DNA of 64,000 nt from Clostridiales bacterium (GTDB lineage Bacteria; Bacillota; Clostridia; Saccharofermentanales; Saccharofermentanaceae). The stretch is from the NCBI GenBank assembly GCA_017428155.1, contig JAFRRJ010000048.1, positions 1 through 64,000 of the forward strand, written 5' to 3'. The notes below the pieces were generated by a model. That model made no database searches. It had not been told where the DNA came from and worked only from the letters and a program-made list of their open reading frames with translations. The translations under genes and the position numbers were made by a program. Numbering within the stretch: position 1 is the first letter of the stretch; the number at the start of each line of letters is the position of its first letter. Positions 1 through 9,377 of the stretch are shown in pieces.

Positions 1-153
1 ACTTTTTGAAATTTTGCTGTTTTTGGACACGTTTTGTAACACTAACGTATCCGATTATAGAACCGGTGAATTCGGTTTGTCTGCCTGGACATTATCTTTG
101 CTTTCATACCTCGAAAAAAGTATATATCAAAATTCGAGGGTTAAAACTCGAGC

Positions 154-254
154 AAAAAGTCGAGCATCGGAAAACTGTTGTGGCTGTCGGCTTTTTCGCG
201 TGCACTCAACATTGCCGGTCGGCAGTGTACAACTTCGCATCCAACATTTCGGGG
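154..254 (+). repeat. Dispersed intergenic repeat, copy A
   Basis: About 100 bases here are nearly identical, in inverted orientation, to 45475-45587. A 16-mer inside it (CACGCGAAAAAGCCGA, read on the minus strand, 187-202) also occurs in the 74-bp repeat at 3263-3278. The left flank carries a 17-mer (146-162) found again at 62998-63014. No transposase is nearby. The open frames crossing it lack ribosome binding sites and family resemblance. The rest of 1-385 shows no gene that I can support. Confidence 0.8.
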
Positions 255-385
255 AAGGAGAAGGGTTCCGGATCCTGCAATTGTTCCCGGCACCGCTCTG
301 TACTTAGAAAATGCGGGTGATTCAATTTGCCGGGAATTCGTCAGAGCAGTTCTGATGGACTTGACATGGGCTGGGGTTGAACGGG

Positions 386-553
386 TCAAACCCCGTCAAT
401 TCTGTCAGCGCAGTTCTGTGATCTGCGCTTTTTCGCGCATTCGGCACAATTACCGCAGCAGGAACTTGTCTTCCTGCGCCTTACGGCAAGGAATACGGCA
501 AGCGCCAGCACTAATACGATAACTGCAGTCAGGATGATATCCACAGGACCCAT
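386..553 (-). CDS. FeoB-associated Cys-rich membrane peptide (55 aa)
   Basis: This 55-residue protein starts one base after the stop codon of the upstream feoB. A GGAGG ribosome binding site lies seven bases before the ATG, inside the end of feoB, which suggests translational coupling. Residues about 5-24 form one membrane helix. A basic stretch (RRRK) and a Cys cluster follow (CCGNCAEC, then one more Cys). This is the layout of the FeoB-associated Cys-rich membrane protein family, which follows feoB in many Firmicutes and is thought to assist ferrous iron transfer at the inner membrane face; the exact role is unproven. The second Feo system has an equivalent at 51068-51256. The gene is easily missed because it is so short. 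Confidence 0.85.
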   Translation of the reverse strand: MGPVDIILTAVIVLVLALAVFLAVRRRKTSSCCGNCAECAKKRRSQNCADRIDGV

Positions 554-554
554 A

Positions 555-2894
555 TCAGCCTCCGAAGGGGATCATAATGAGCTTAAAGAGCAAACTTACG
601 ATCCATGCGAGAATGCACTGCCAGACAACGAGTGCGCCGGCCCATTTCCAGCCGAGTTCGCGCTTAACCGACGCGATAGCTGCAACACAAGGTGTGTAAA
701 GAAGGCTGAAGATGAGAAGCGTTCCGGCTTCCACGGCACCAAGAACTGCCGTGATCCCGCCTTCGGCACCAAAGAGGACTTCAAGCACCGATACGACACT
801 TTCCTTGGCCATAAAGCCGCTGATAAGCGAGGTTACTATCCTCCAGTCGCCAAGTCCCAAAGGCTTCATTACCGGTGCAATAAAGCCTGCTATCAGAGCC
901 ATAATGCTTGAGGAGGAATCACTGACAAGGTTAAATCTCGCATCGAAGCTCTGAAGGAACCATACGACTACAGTCGCAATGAGGATAACCGAGAAAGCCT
1001 TCTGCAGGAAATCCTTTGCCTTTTCCCACATGAGCTGCAGGGTCGATCTGATGCTCGGAAGCCTGTAGTTCGGCAGTTCCATTACGAAAGGCGCCGCCTC
1101 GCCCTTGAACAGGATCTTCTTATAAACGAATGCGATTATGATGCCCGTAACGATGCTCAGAAGATAAAGCCCCGTCATTACAAGTCCGCCCTTTCCCGGG
1201 AAGAATGCGTTGACAAAGAATGCATATATCGGAAGCTTTGCCGTGCAGCTCATAAACGGCGTAAGTATTATCGTCATCTTACGGTCTCTGTCCGAAGGCA
1301 GTGTTCTCGTGGACATTACTGCAGGAACAGTGCATCCGAAGCCTATGAGAAGCGGCACTATTGAGCGGCCCGAAAGACCGATCTTTCTCAGGAGCTTGTC
1401 CATGAAAAAAGCTATTCTGGCAATATATCCGCTGTCCTCCAAAAGCGAGAGGAAGAAGAACATCACGACTACTATAGGAAGGAAGCTCAATACTCCTCCG
1501 ACGCCCTCGAAAATACCGTCAATGATAAGACTGTGTATGACTTCATTAACATTGGCATTTGAAAGTGCCTGATCTGTAATTTCCGTGAGTTTCCCTATCC
1601 CGGTCTCGAGCAGCCACTGAAGTCCCGCACCGATTACGTTAAAGGTCAGGACAAATACCGAAGCCATGATCAGGATGAAGATCGGGATAGCAGTAAACTT
1701 TCCCGTAAGTATCCTGTCGGCCTTCTCGCTTCTGACACGCTCCTTGCTTTCCACAGGCTTTATTACACACTGGTCCACAAGCTGCATAATGTAATTAAAT
1801 CTCATGTCGGCAACAGCCGCGGCAGGATCAAGTCCGGACTTCTTACCGGTCTTGACTCTGATATGTTCCAGAAGATCTTTCTCATTCTCATCAAGATCTA
1901 ATTTGCTTAAGATCAGCTCGTCGCCTTCGAGCGCTTTGCTCGCGGCAAATCTTAAGGGAAGTTCAGTATTCTTTGCCTTCTCCTCGATAAGGTGCTCGAC
2001 AGCATGGATCGAACTGTGAACCGGGCTGTCGGGTGCGCAAAAGTCCTGCTCCAGCGGCTTTTCGCAGTATTTGGCGATATGTATGGCATGCGATATCAGC
2101 TCTCCGATGCCCTGATTCTTTGCGGCACTGATCGGTACGACAGGCACGCCCAGTATCTGCTCCATAAGGTTGATATCAACAGAGCCGCCGTTGCCGGTAA
2201 GCTCGTCCATCATGTTGAGGGCTACAACGACCGGTCTGTCAGTCTCAAGAAGCTGCATCGTAAGATACAGATTACGTTCGATATTTGTGGAGTCGACAAT
2301 GTTGATGATGGCATCCGGCTTGTTATCCAGAACAAAATCTCTGGATACGATCTCCTCTTTGGAATAAGGTGACATCGAATAAATGCCGGGAAGGTCCGTG
2401 ATCACTGTATCCGGATGTCCGATTATGGCTCCGTCCTTGCGGTCGACGGTAACGCCCGGGAAATTTCCTACGTGCTGGTTCGATCCGGTAAGACGGTTGA
2501 AAAGCGTTGTTTTTCCGCTGTTCTGGTTGCCTACGAGAGCAAAGGACAACACGTGGTCGTCAGGCAAAGGATTCTCGTGCTTCTTGTCGTGATGGACACC
2601 GGGCTCGCCGAGATTCGGGTGGGCAACCTTCTCCTTACGACCGGCGCTTCCCGTCTTTTCAGTCTTCTTCTCTAATTCTGTAACGGTGATCTTGTCAGCG
2701 TCATCAAGTCTTAAGGATAACTCATAGCCGTGGATGCTTATCTCGACCGGATCTCCCATCGGCGCAAACTTCACTATGGTAATCTCTGCTCCGGGAATGA
2801 TTCCCATATCAAGGAAGTGCTGCCGTAAAGCTCCTTCCCCGCCTACATTCTCAACAATACAACTCTGCCCTGCTTTGAGTTCTTTTAAAGTCAT
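555..2894 (-). CDS. feoB: FeoA-FeoB fusion ferrous iron transporter (779 aa)
   Basis: Ferrous iron uptake protein of the cytoplasmic membrane. Residues 1-75 are a complete FeoA SH3-like domain, 76-116 a charged linker with several His, and 117 onward the FeoB GTPase: G1 GNQNSGKTT (122-130), GNFPGVTV switch, DLPG (167-170), NMMD (227-230) and SAAKNQG. A helical cytosolic domain and the polytopic Fe2+ channel with two gate repeats follow. The start is the ATG at 2894, six bases after GGAG, with FeoA beginning at once; a longer frame reaching 2939 adds non-homologous residues. The 55-aa Cys-rich partner follows. Two GTTAGC-type palindromes lie about 130-190 bases upstream, so metal control is likely. 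The second Feo system in this window has unfused FeoA proteins. Function is secure; why two systems exist is unknown. Confidence 0.96.
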   Translation of the reverse strand: MTLKELKAGQSCIVENVGGEGALRQHFLDMGIIPGAEITIVKFAPMGDPVEISIHGYELSLRLDDADKITVTELEKKTEKTGSAGRKEKVAHPNLGEPGVHHDKKHENPLPDDHVLSFALVGNQNSGKTTLFNRLTGSNQHVGNFPGVTVDRKDGAIIGHPDTVITDLPGIYSMSPYSKEEIVSRDFVLDNKPDAIINIVDSTNIERNLYLTMQLLETDRPVVVALNMMDELTGNGGSVDINLMEQILGVPVVPISAAKNQGIGELISHAIHIAKYCEKPLEQDFCAPDSPVHSSIHAVEHLIEEKAKNTELPLRFAASKALEGDELILSKLDLDENEKDLLEHIRVKTGKKSGLDPAAAVADMRFNYIMQLVDQCVIKPVESKERVRSEKADRILTGKFTAIPIFILIMASVFVLTFNVIGAGLQWLLETGIGKLTEITDQALSNANVNEVIHSLIIDGIFEGVGGVLSFLPIVVVMFFFLSLLEDSGYIARIAFFMDKLLRKIGLSGRSIVPLLIGFGCTVPAVMSTRTLPSDRDRKMTIILTPFMSCTAKLPIYAFFVNAFFPGKGGLVMTGLYLLSIVTGIIIAFVYKKILFKGEAAPFVMELPNYRLPSIRSTLQLMWEKAKDFLQKAFSVILIATVVVWFLQSFDARFNLVSDSSSSIMALIAGFIAPVMKPLGLGDWRIVTSLISGFMAKESVVSVLEVLFGAEGGITAVLGAVEAGTLLIFSLLYTPCVAAIASVKRELGWKWAGALVVWQCILAWIVSLLFKLIMIPFGG

Positions 2895-3025
2895 ACAACG
2901 CTCCAATCCGGCGCTACATCTCCGCGTGCGTCCTGACATCGGGCCCAGTCACGCATTAGGAGAGTGGCGGTCATCCTATTTTCGAACATATTATATGCAC
3001 ATCAGGGGGCTTGTTGGAATTGACA

Positions 3026-3086
3026 GTTAGTATAAACTAACTTGTCTGTTGCGCGGGTTCTTTTTGTGTAGTTAGCATAATCTAAC
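3026..3086 (-). promoter_or_regulatory. Two DtxR-type operators upstream of feoB
   Basis: Two 16-bp palindromes: GTTAGTATAAACTAAC (3026-3041) and GTTAGCATAATCTAAC (3071-3086), 45 bases apart from start to start. They match the consensus GTTAGCNNNNGCTAAC found at other metal genes in this window. On the minus strand a TATACT -10-like hexamer lies inside the first site; no good -35 is visible. DtxR-family binding is inferred. Confidence 0.75.
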
Positions 3087-3207
3087 TTCGTCCCCGGGCT
3101 CAGTTATTCCCGGTATGCGGCTTAAGTCCTGATGTGCCGGTGCTCAGAACTGCTGCAATACCGGCGCTGCTTTTGGTGTCCCATAAATTGCTCGAAAATG
3201 TTGTTTT

Positions 3208-3438
3208 TATAGGTACGTTTTTGTGTAAAGGCCCTGTTTTCGCATGTTGTGTACCTATAAATCACGCGAAAAAGCCGATTTTATAGGTACGTTATTACTT
3301 AAAGACCGTTTTTTCGAGGTCCGCGTACCTATAAACCGCTAAAAAAACTAATTCTTATAGGTACACCGGCCGTCAAAAACAAGTCACTCATCAAAAATGT
3401 ACCTATAAACCGCGTAAAAAACCAATTTTTATATATAC
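3208..3438. repeat. 74-bp tandem repeat with internal inverted repeats
   Basis: TATAGGTAC occurs at 3208, 3282 and 3356, with a decayed copy TATATATAC at 3430. GTACCTATA occurs at 3251, 3325 and 3399. Both series step by exactly 74 bases. Each unit can therefore fold a TATAGGTAC / GTACCTATA stem around a divergent 34-base interior, and a second A-rich block (about GCGAAAAAGCCGAT) follows. Three units are clear and a fourth is degenerate. The array lies between the iron operators and the metF terminator. No protein fits it. Confidence 0.9.
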
Positions 3439-3496
3439 ACCGCCCCCAAATAGGCACAATCCCCAACAGGTGCACCGCCCCCCAACCCACAGCCAC

Positions 3497-3543
3497 AAAA
3501 AATGCACCCGTAAATCATGCAGAAGCATGATCTGCCGGGTGCA
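3497..3543 (-). terminator. Intrinsic terminator after metF
   Basis: TGCACCCG (3503-3510) pairs with CGGGTGCA (3536-3543), with an inner ATCATGC / GCATGAT stem. Read on the minus strand the hairpin ends in six T residues (3497-3502), 29 bases after the metF stop. Confidence 0.85.
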
Positions 3544-3571
3544 CCTGAAAAACAAAACTTAACAAAACACC

Positions 3572-4429
3572 TTACACGATATTCTTTATCCCCTCGCATA
3601 TTCTTCTGGCAACCAGGGGATTGTTCATTGTGTAGAGGTGGATGCCGCTGATGTCGTTAACAAGAAGATCGATAATCTGGCTTAGGCAATAGGACATGCC
3701 GGCATCGAAGAGCGCCTCGCGGTTGTCTTCATAGCGCGATATTATCTTCTGGAATCGTGAAGGGAACGATGCATTGCATAAGGACACCATCCTTTTGATC
3801 TGAGCGGCATTTATGACCGGCATTACTCCGGGGATCACGGGAACATCGATATCCGCGATCCTGCATTCCTCGTGAAAGCGGTAGAAGATCTGGTTATCGA
3901 AGAAAAGCTGCGAAAGCAATACTTCCGCTCCGGCTTCGACCTTTTTCTTGAGGCTCTTTATCTCGGATATCACACTTGAGGATTCAGGATGACATTCGGG
4001 ATAGCATGCGCCGAGAAAACAGAAATCATTGCCGTTTTTCAGGTAAGAGATGAGATCGGACGAGTGCCTGAAATCGTTCTTTGCAGGAATATTGGGGTTC
4101 GGGTCCCCTCTAAGTGCAAGAATGTTTTCAATACCTTCGTTTTTGAGCACATGTGCAAACTCGTCGATCTCACTCCGGTCATAGTGCAGGCAAGTAAGAT
4201 GGACCACAGGTTCGATGCCGTACTCGTACTTGATCTTTTTGGCAAGTTCGATCGTACGGTTGCAGTTGGATGATCCGCCCGCACCGAAGGTAACGCTGAT
4301 AAAGTCGGGCTGGAGTTCGGAGAGAACTTCCAAAGTGGCATCGATATTGGACAGCTCAGCGTCTTTCTTCGGCGGAAAGATCTCAAAAGAGAGACTTCTC
4401 TTTTTGTTGTAGACCTGTGATACTTTCAT
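3572..4429 (-). CDS. metF: Methylenetetrahydrofolate reductase (285 aa)
   Basis: Reduces 5,10-methylene-THF to 5-methyl-THF, the methyl donor for the last step of methionine synthesis; a cytoplasmic FAD enzyme with a TIM-barrel fold. FEIFPPK (15-21) is the family's N-terminal signature, with TFGAGGSS (48-54), HLTC (77-80) and ALRGDP (105-110) in the expected order. Length is typical. It follows metE after three bases, so the pair supplies and uses the methyl donor from one transcript. A strong terminator lies downstream. Control is probably by the divergent LysR regulator at 6845. No S-box or T-box leader was recognised. Confidence 0.97.
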   Translation of the reverse strand: MKVSQVYNKKRSLSFEIFPPKKDAELSNIDATLEVLSELQPDFISVTFGAGGSSNCNRTIELAKKIKYEYGIEPVVHLTCLHYDRSEIDEFAHVLKNEGIENILALRGDPNPNIPAKNDFRHSSDLISYLKNGNDFCFLGACYPECHPESSSVISEIKSLKKKVEAGAEVLLSQLFFDNQIFYRFHEECRIADIDVPVIPGVMPVINAAQIKRMVSLCNASFPSRFQKIISRYEDNREALFDAGMSYCLSQIIDLLVNDISGIHLYTMNNPLVARRICEGIKNIV

Positions 4430-4432
4430 TAC

Positions 4433-6688
4433 TTATCCCCTTATCTGGTGAGCCGCCTCAACAAGGTTTCTAAGGCTCTTACCGGTTTCTTCCTCGCCTC
4501 TTGTCTTAAGGCCGCAGTCAGGATTTACCCAGAGCTTTGAGTCTTCGATCTTTGATCTCATCTTTGTAAGTGCACTAACGATCTCTTCAACGGAAGGAAC
4601 GCGGGGGCTGTGGATATCATATACGCCCGGGCCGACTTCTGTCTTGAAATTGTTCTCCTTAAGCGAATCGAGAATCTGAAGGTCTGATCTTGAAGCTTCG
4701 AATGTGATGACATCAGCGTCCATAGCGTCGATCGCCGGAATGATGTCGGTGAATTCGCTGTAGCACATATGAGTATGGATCTGTGTCTTGGGGCTCACCT
4801 TGCTGTGAACGAGTCTGAATGCCGGGATAGCAAAATCAAGATATTCGCTGTACCAGTCGGACTTTCTCAAAGGGAGCTTCTCTCTTAATGCGGCCTCGTC
4901 GATCTGGATGATGTTGATTCCGTTTGCCTCAAGGTCCAAAACCTCGTCCCTGATCGCAAGTGCAATCTGGAGGATGCTCTCCTTGATGGAAATATCCTCT
5001 CTCGGGAATGACCAGTTAAGAATCGTAACAGGACCTGTGAGCATGCCCTTTACAGGCTTATCTGTGCATGACTTTGCATACTTTGACCACTCTACGGTGA
5101 TAGGTGACTTTCTTGATACATCACCCCAGATGATCGGCGGCTTGACGTTACGTGTACCGTAGGACTGTACCCAAGCCTTCTCCGTAAATACGTAGCCGTT
5201 CAGATTCTCGCCGAAATATTCGACCATGTCGTTTCTCTCGAACTCGCCGTGTACAAGCACATCAAGTCCGATCTCTTCCTGGAGCTTAATGCACTCTTTG
5301 ATCTTCTTTTTGTTGAACTCAACATACTCCTCTTTGGAGATAAGGCCTTTTCTAAAGTCCTGTCTGTTCTTTCTTACGTCAGATGTCTGAGGGAATGAAC
5401 CGATCGTTGTTGTCGGGAACAGCGGGAGCTTTAATTCTTCCTTCTGGATCTTTTCGCGCTCCTCGAAAACAGGAAGCTTTACATAGTCTTCGTCCGTGAT
5501 GGCTGCAACTCTTGCCTGAACGTCCTTATCCTCGCTGTTTGCCCTTCCATTGAAGAGAGACTGGTTGTACTTGAAGACGTCATCATTCTCGTAATCCAGA
5601 CCGGAAAGATCAGCGAGTTCGATGAGCTCGACGAGCTTTTCCTCGGCAAACGCGAAGTGCTTTTTGTACTCCTCATCAAGCTTTGTCTCGCTTGTTAAGG
5701 TGTAAGGAACATGAAGAAGGGAGCAGGATGTGCTGATAACAATATTGTCAGCATTGATGCTCTTTAAGATATCCAAAGTCTTCTTATAGTCATTCTTCCA
5801 GATATTCTTGCCGTTTACGACTCCTGCAAAGAGAATCTTGTCTGAAGGAAATCCGTTCTTTTCAACGAGTTCAGCGGTCTTTCTGCCTTCGATGAAATCA
5901 AGACCTACTGCATCAAAATCAAGAGATATGACTTCGTTATAGATATCTCTGATGTCGCCGAAATATGTCTGAAGAAGGACCTTGATGCCGTTCTTGTTTG
6001 AAAGGATCAGTGAATAGATCTCTTTAAAAAGATCGATGTCATTCTCAGCAAGATCTCTTACGAGGTAAGGCTCGTCGAACTCAATGAATTCCGCGCCTTT
6101 TGAAGCGAGAAGAGAGATCAGTTTGATGTATTCGGCAGTAAGAGCCGGATATGCGTCGGTGATCTTTTTCGAGCCCGTGAACTTTGCAAGCTTTAAGAAT
6201 GTGAAAGGTCCTACGACCGCAACCTTTGTATCGACACCCAGCTCCTTTGCCTCGACGAATTCATCGACGGGCTTGGTGCCTGTAAGAGAGATCTCGGTAT
6301 CGTCATCGATCTCGGGAACAAGATAGTGGTAATTGGTGTTGAACCACTTCTTTAACGCGAGAGCCTTTACGTTGCCGTTGTCTCCCTGATAGCCTCTTGC
6401 CATTGCAAAATATGTGCCGATGTCAGAAAGGTTCAGATCCTTATATCTCTGAGGAATGATGTTGAAAAGAAATGCAGTGTCGAGCACGTTGTCATAGAAG
6501 GAGAAATCGTTGGAAGAGATGTATGTGATCCCTGCCTTCTTCTGTTTCAGAAGATCTTTCTTTCTGATCTCTTTTGCGACCGATAAAAGCTCTTCTTCGC
6601 TAATCTCGCTGCGGAAGTATTTTTCCGAAGCAAACTTGAGTTCCCTGTCCTTACCGATCCTTGGATATCCGATTACTGATGTGTTCAT
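4433..6688 (-). CDS. metE: Cobalamin-independent methionine synthase (751 aa)
   Basis: Transfers a methyl group from 5-methyl-THF (triglutamate) to homocysteine, giving methionine without B12. It is a double-barrel zinc enzyme. The C-terminal zinc ligands are all present: His640 and Cys642 in HTHMC, Glu664 in FEAS and Cys725 in PDCG, one residue off the E. coli numbering. The N-terminal barrel begins with VIGYPRIG. The ATG at 6688 follows GGAGG at good spacing; the frame runs 25 codons further upstream without a better start. It forms an operon with metF and is divergent from a LysR-type gene across 156 bases. Confidence 0.97.
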   Translation of the reverse strand: MNTSVIGYPRIGKDRELKFASEKYFRSEISEEELLSVAKEIRKKDLLKQKKAGITYISSNDFSFYDNVLDTAFLFNIIPQRYKDLNLSDIGTYFAMARGYQGDNGNVKALALKKWFNTNYHYLVPEIDDDTEISLTGTKPVDEFVEAKELGVDTKVAVVGPFTFLKLAKFTGSKKITDAYPALTAEYIKLISLLASKGAEFIEFDEPYLVRDLAENDIDLFKEIYSLILSNKNGIKVLLQTYFGDIRDIYNEVISLDFDAVGLDFIEGRKTAELVEKNGFPSDKILFAGVVNGKNIWKNDYKKTLDILKSINADNIVISTSCSLLHVPYTLTSETKLDEEYKKHFAFAEEKLVELIELADLSGLDYENDDVFKYNQSLFNGRANSEDKDVQARVAAITDEDYVKLPVFEEREKIQKEELKLPLFPTTTIGSFPQTSDVRKNRQDFRKGLISKEEYVEFNKKKIKECIKLQEEIGLDVLVHGEFERNDMVEYFGENLNGYVFTEKAWVQSYGTRNVKPPIIWGDVSRKSPITVEWSKYAKSCTDKPVKGMLTGPVTILNWSFPREDISIKESILQIALAIRDEVLDLEANGINIIQIDEAALREKLPLRKSDWYSEYLDFAIPAFRLVHSKVSPKTQIHTHMCYSEFTDIIPAIDAMDADVITFEASRSDLQILDSLKENNFKTEVGPGVYDIHSPRVPSVEEIVSALTKMRSKIEDSKLWVNPDCGLKTRGEEETGKSLRNLVEAAHQIRG

Positions 6689-6778
6689 GTTGTCCTCCAT
6701 ATTTGCGGTGTTTATTTTGTTGATACGGAGTATATTCCCAGTAATGCAATAGGTAAAATACAAATAACCGTCTGTTAT

Positions 6779-6797
6779 CCATAGATAAAATCTATGG
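6779..6797. promoter_or_regulatory. Palindrome between metE and its LysR regulator
   Basis: CCATAGAT-AAA-ATCTATGG is a perfect 8-bp inverted repeat about 48 bases before the LysR start and 91 bases before the metE start. It is the best candidate for a LysR-type recognition site serving both directions. It does not match the E. coli MetR consensus. Confidence 0.55.
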
Positions 6798-6844
6798 TAT
6801 ATGCTAAACTCGCATTAGAATCTATCAGCAGAAAGGAATCTCCG

Positions 6845-7753
6845 ATGACCATCAAACAACTTCAATATCTGGTTACCGTTGCTGAAGAAGGCAATATTAC
6901 AAGTGCCGCGCGCAAGCTGTTTATTGCACAGCCGAGCCTTACATCAGCAATAAGGGAGCTTGAGACCGAATACAACATCACGATCTTCACGAGGTCCAAC
7001 AAGGGCATAAAACTTACCTCCGAAGGCGAGGAATTCCTGGGATATGCAAGGCAGGTCTTAGAGCAGACTACACTTATAGATGAACGATACAGAGGAAAGG
7101 GTTCGGGCAAGCTCAAGTTCTTCGTCTCCGCACAGCACTATTCGTTTGCAGTCGAAGCTTTTGTGGAGCTTCTCAAAAGAAGCGGTGCTGACAAATATGA
7201 ATTCCACATGAGAGAGACACAGACATACAATATCATCGATGATGTAGCCCATTTAAGAAGTGAGATAGGCATTCTCTACCTTAACCGCTTTAACGAGGAG
7301 GTAATACTTAAGACGTTAAGAGATGCCGGGCTTTCATTCACACCGCTCTTTAAAGCACAGCCTCATGTGTTTATCGGCAAGAATTCCCCTCTTGCAAAGA
7401 AGAAGTCACTTACTCTTGAAGACTTAAAGCCCTACCCGAGGCTCTCATATGAACAGGGAAGTCACAACTCTTTCTACTTTTCCGAGGAGATATTGAGCAC
7501 TGTGGACAGCGACAGGGACCTCGTCGTACTTGACCGCGCAACGCTTTTCAACATGCTGATAGGACTTAACGGGTATACGATCTGCAGCGGAGTTATTAAC
7601 GAGGAACTCAACGGACCCAACATAATCGCAAAGAAACTCAAGGTCGACGATTACATGGAGATAGGTTATATTCTTCCGAACTCCATCCACCCGTCACACC
7701 TTACTTCTGAATATATCGGGATATTAAAATCGTTAACATCGGGTAATAAGTAA
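6845..7753 (+). CDS. LysR-type regulator, probably of metE-metF (302 aa)
   Basis: Transcription regulator with an N-terminal winged helix (MTIKQLQYLVTVAEEGN..., HTH about 17-36) and a C-terminal two-lobed effector-binding domain. The chosen ATG at 6845 follows an AAAGGA site and puts the conserved start of the family at residue 1; the frame is open 17 codons further upstream. Divergent placement next to metE is the classic arrangement of a LysR protein and its target, so control of methionine synthesis by a sulfur or methionine metabolite is likely. The effector cannot be read from the sequence. Family certain, target inferred. Confidence 0.88.
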   Translation: MTIKQLQYLVTVAEEGNITSAARKLFIAQPSLTSAIRELETEYNITIFTRSNKGIKLTSEGEEFLGYARQVLEQTTLIDERYRGKGSGKLKFFVSAQHYSFAVEAFVELLKRSGADKYEFHMRETQTYNIIDDVAHLRSEIGILYLNRFNEEVILKTLRDAGLSFTPLFKAQPHVFIGKNSPLAKKKSLTLEDLKPYPRLSYEQGSHNSFYFSEEILSTVDSDRDLVVLDRATLFNMLIGLNGYTICSGVINEELNGPNIIAKKLKVDDYMEIGYILPNSIHPSHLTSEYIGILKSLTSGNK

Positions 7754-7833
7754 GAATTTGTCCGCTACGCAAATGATAAGGATTACGTATAATGGTTGTT
7801 AGTAAAGACAAGTATTGAAAGTGAGGATCCGAT

Positions 7834-9318
7834 ATGACATCTAAAGAGACCGGAAAGATCATTACAGGCGCAAACCCTTACATGCCTTTGTGGGAGCATG
7901 TTCCGGACGGAGAGCCCCGTGTATTCACTTATAACGGAGAGACCAGGATCTACCTTTACGGTTCGCACGATACCAAGAAGACCGATTACTGCGGTCCCGA
8001 TTATGTCGTATGGTCAGCACCCGTTGACGATCCCACTGACTGGACATGCCACGGCATCTGCTACACTGCATCTGACGGCGGCGATCTTTATGCTCCCGAC
8101 GTTGTTCAAAAGGGTGATACTTTCTATATGTATGCCGCAGAGAACCGCGGATCCTCGATAATGCTCGTTAAATCAAAGTGTCCATGGGGACCTTTTACTG
8201 ATCCCGTTAAGACAGAACTCGGCTTCGACCCGGGAATCTTAGTCGATGACGACGGAAGGGTTTATGCTTTCTGGGGATTCTGCGAGTCTCACGCAGGCGA
8301 GCTCAATGACGATATGGCTACGCTTAAGCCTGAGACCGTAAGACATCACATAATGGGCCACAGCAAGCCTTTCTGGATCAAGGAAGATGACGGGCACGTA
8401 AATGCCGTAGACGGATTTTTCGAAGCCTCAAGCCCGCGCAAGATCAACGGCAAATATGTACTGGTATATTCCAAGCGCTATGAATACAACAGGCCTGACT
8501 TAGGCGTATTCGGAAGCTGCAACGGTTTCTTAAGCTACAAGTGGAGCGATTCCCCGTTAGGCGAATACAAGTCCGGCGGCGACATCAGCTTCAACGGCGG
8601 TGAGGTCATCAAGGGACCTGACGGCAACGGAATAATGACATACCAGTGGGGCAACAATCACGGCTCACTTATGAAGGTAAAAGACCAGTGGTATATCTTC
8701 TATCACAGACAGACAGGCTGCAATGAGTATGCAAGACAGGCAATGGTCGAGCCTGTCAGTATCGCAACCGGCAAGGACGGAAAGATCTATATCGGAAATA
8801 TCACCTACGAGAACGGCGAGCCTGTCGGAAGTGATGTTGTGGAGTGCACATCACAGGGCTTCTTCACAGGCGGTCTTGATGCATATTCCTATATCTCCGC
8901 AGGTTATGCATGCCACATCTATGACGGTACCGGAAAGCCCAATTATCAGGGCAACGCAGAGGGCACAAATGAGGGTGTCAGACGTGCTCATATCATGCCC
9001 GTATATGAGAGTGATTCATCCCCGGTCGTTGATATCCAGAGCGGTGCCACAATAGGATTCAAGTATCTTGACTTCGGCAGCAGCGGAGCTTCACGTCTGG
9101 TAATTAAGGGTGACTTTCCTAAGGGATTTAAGATCAATGTAAGGACCGGTGCTTTTGACGGTGATATCATCGCTTCAGCAACATACGACATTACCATGCC
9201 GGAGATTGTTTTCGAGCTTGGGGAGAAGATAACGGGGAAGCATGCTGTATATTTTGAATTCATAACAGAAGATGACTCATTGAGAGCGATGTTTGACGGT
9301 TTCAGATTTGAAATATAA
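7834..9318 (+). CDS. Glycoside hydrolase family 43 enzyme (494 aa)
   Basis: Five-bladed beta-propeller glycosidase, probably an arabinofuranosidase or beta-xylosidase acting on hemicellulose fragments. The three acidic residues of GH43 are in place: Asp25 (VPDGE, base), Asp132 (FDPGI, modulator) and Glu197 (FFEASS, acid). Residues from about 340 form a beta-rich domain resembling a CBM6-type carbohydrate-binding module. No signal peptide is present, so it should act in the cytoplasm on imported oligosaccharides. It is preceded by a GAGG site. No sugar permease is adjacent. Substrate specificity is not readable from the sequence. Confidence 0.9.
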   Translation: MTSKETGKIITGANPYMPLWEHVPDGEPRVFTYNGETRIYLYGSHDTKKTDYCGPDYVVWSAPVDDPTDWTCHGICYTASDGGDLYAPDVVQKGDTFYMYAAENRGSSIMLVKSKCPWGPFTDPVKTELGFDPGILVDDDGRVYAFWGFCESHAGELNDDMATLKPETVRHHIMGHSKPFWIKEDDGHVNAVDGFFEASSPRKINGKYVLVYSKRYEYNRPDLGVFGSCNGFLSYKWSDSPLGEYKSGGDISFNGGEVIKGPDGNGIMTYQWGNNHGSLMKVKDQWYIFYHRQTGCNEYARQAMVEPVSIATGKDGKIYIGNITYENGEPVGSDVVECTSQGFFTGGLDAYSYISAGYACHIYDGTGKPNYQGNAEGTNEGVRRAHIMPVYESDSSPVVDIQSGATIGFKYLDFGSSGASRLVIKGDFPKGFKINVRTGAFDGDIIASATYDITMPEIVFELGEKITGKHAVYFEFITEDDSLRAMFDGFRFEI

Positions 9319-9346
9319 AAAATCTGTGATATTCTTTCGGTGGTAA

Positions 9347-9363
9347 TTGCAAACCGTTTGCAA
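9347..9363. promoter_or_regulatory. 17-bp LacI-like palindrome
   Basis: TTGCAAAC-C-GTTTGCAA is a perfect palindrome between the GH43 gene and the next lipoprotein, 15 bases before its ATG. The form resembles LacI/GalR-family operators. No LacI-type gene lies in this window, so a distant carbohydrate repressor is inferred. Confidence 0.5.
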
Positions 9364-9377
9364 ATACGGAGGATAAT

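Noticed and set aside
14..522. Several frames of 82-114 codons near the left edge
   Set aside because: They cross repeat copy A and the true 55-aa minus-strand gene; no supported start or family.
3208..3438. Possible CRISPR array
   Set aside because: Repeats are short palindromic pairs with a 74-base period and divergent, related interiors; no uniform 28-36 base repeat and no cas genes.
6689..6844. S-box or T-box riboswitch before metE
   Set aside because: The gap is short and I see no aptamer signature; only a LysR-type palindrome.
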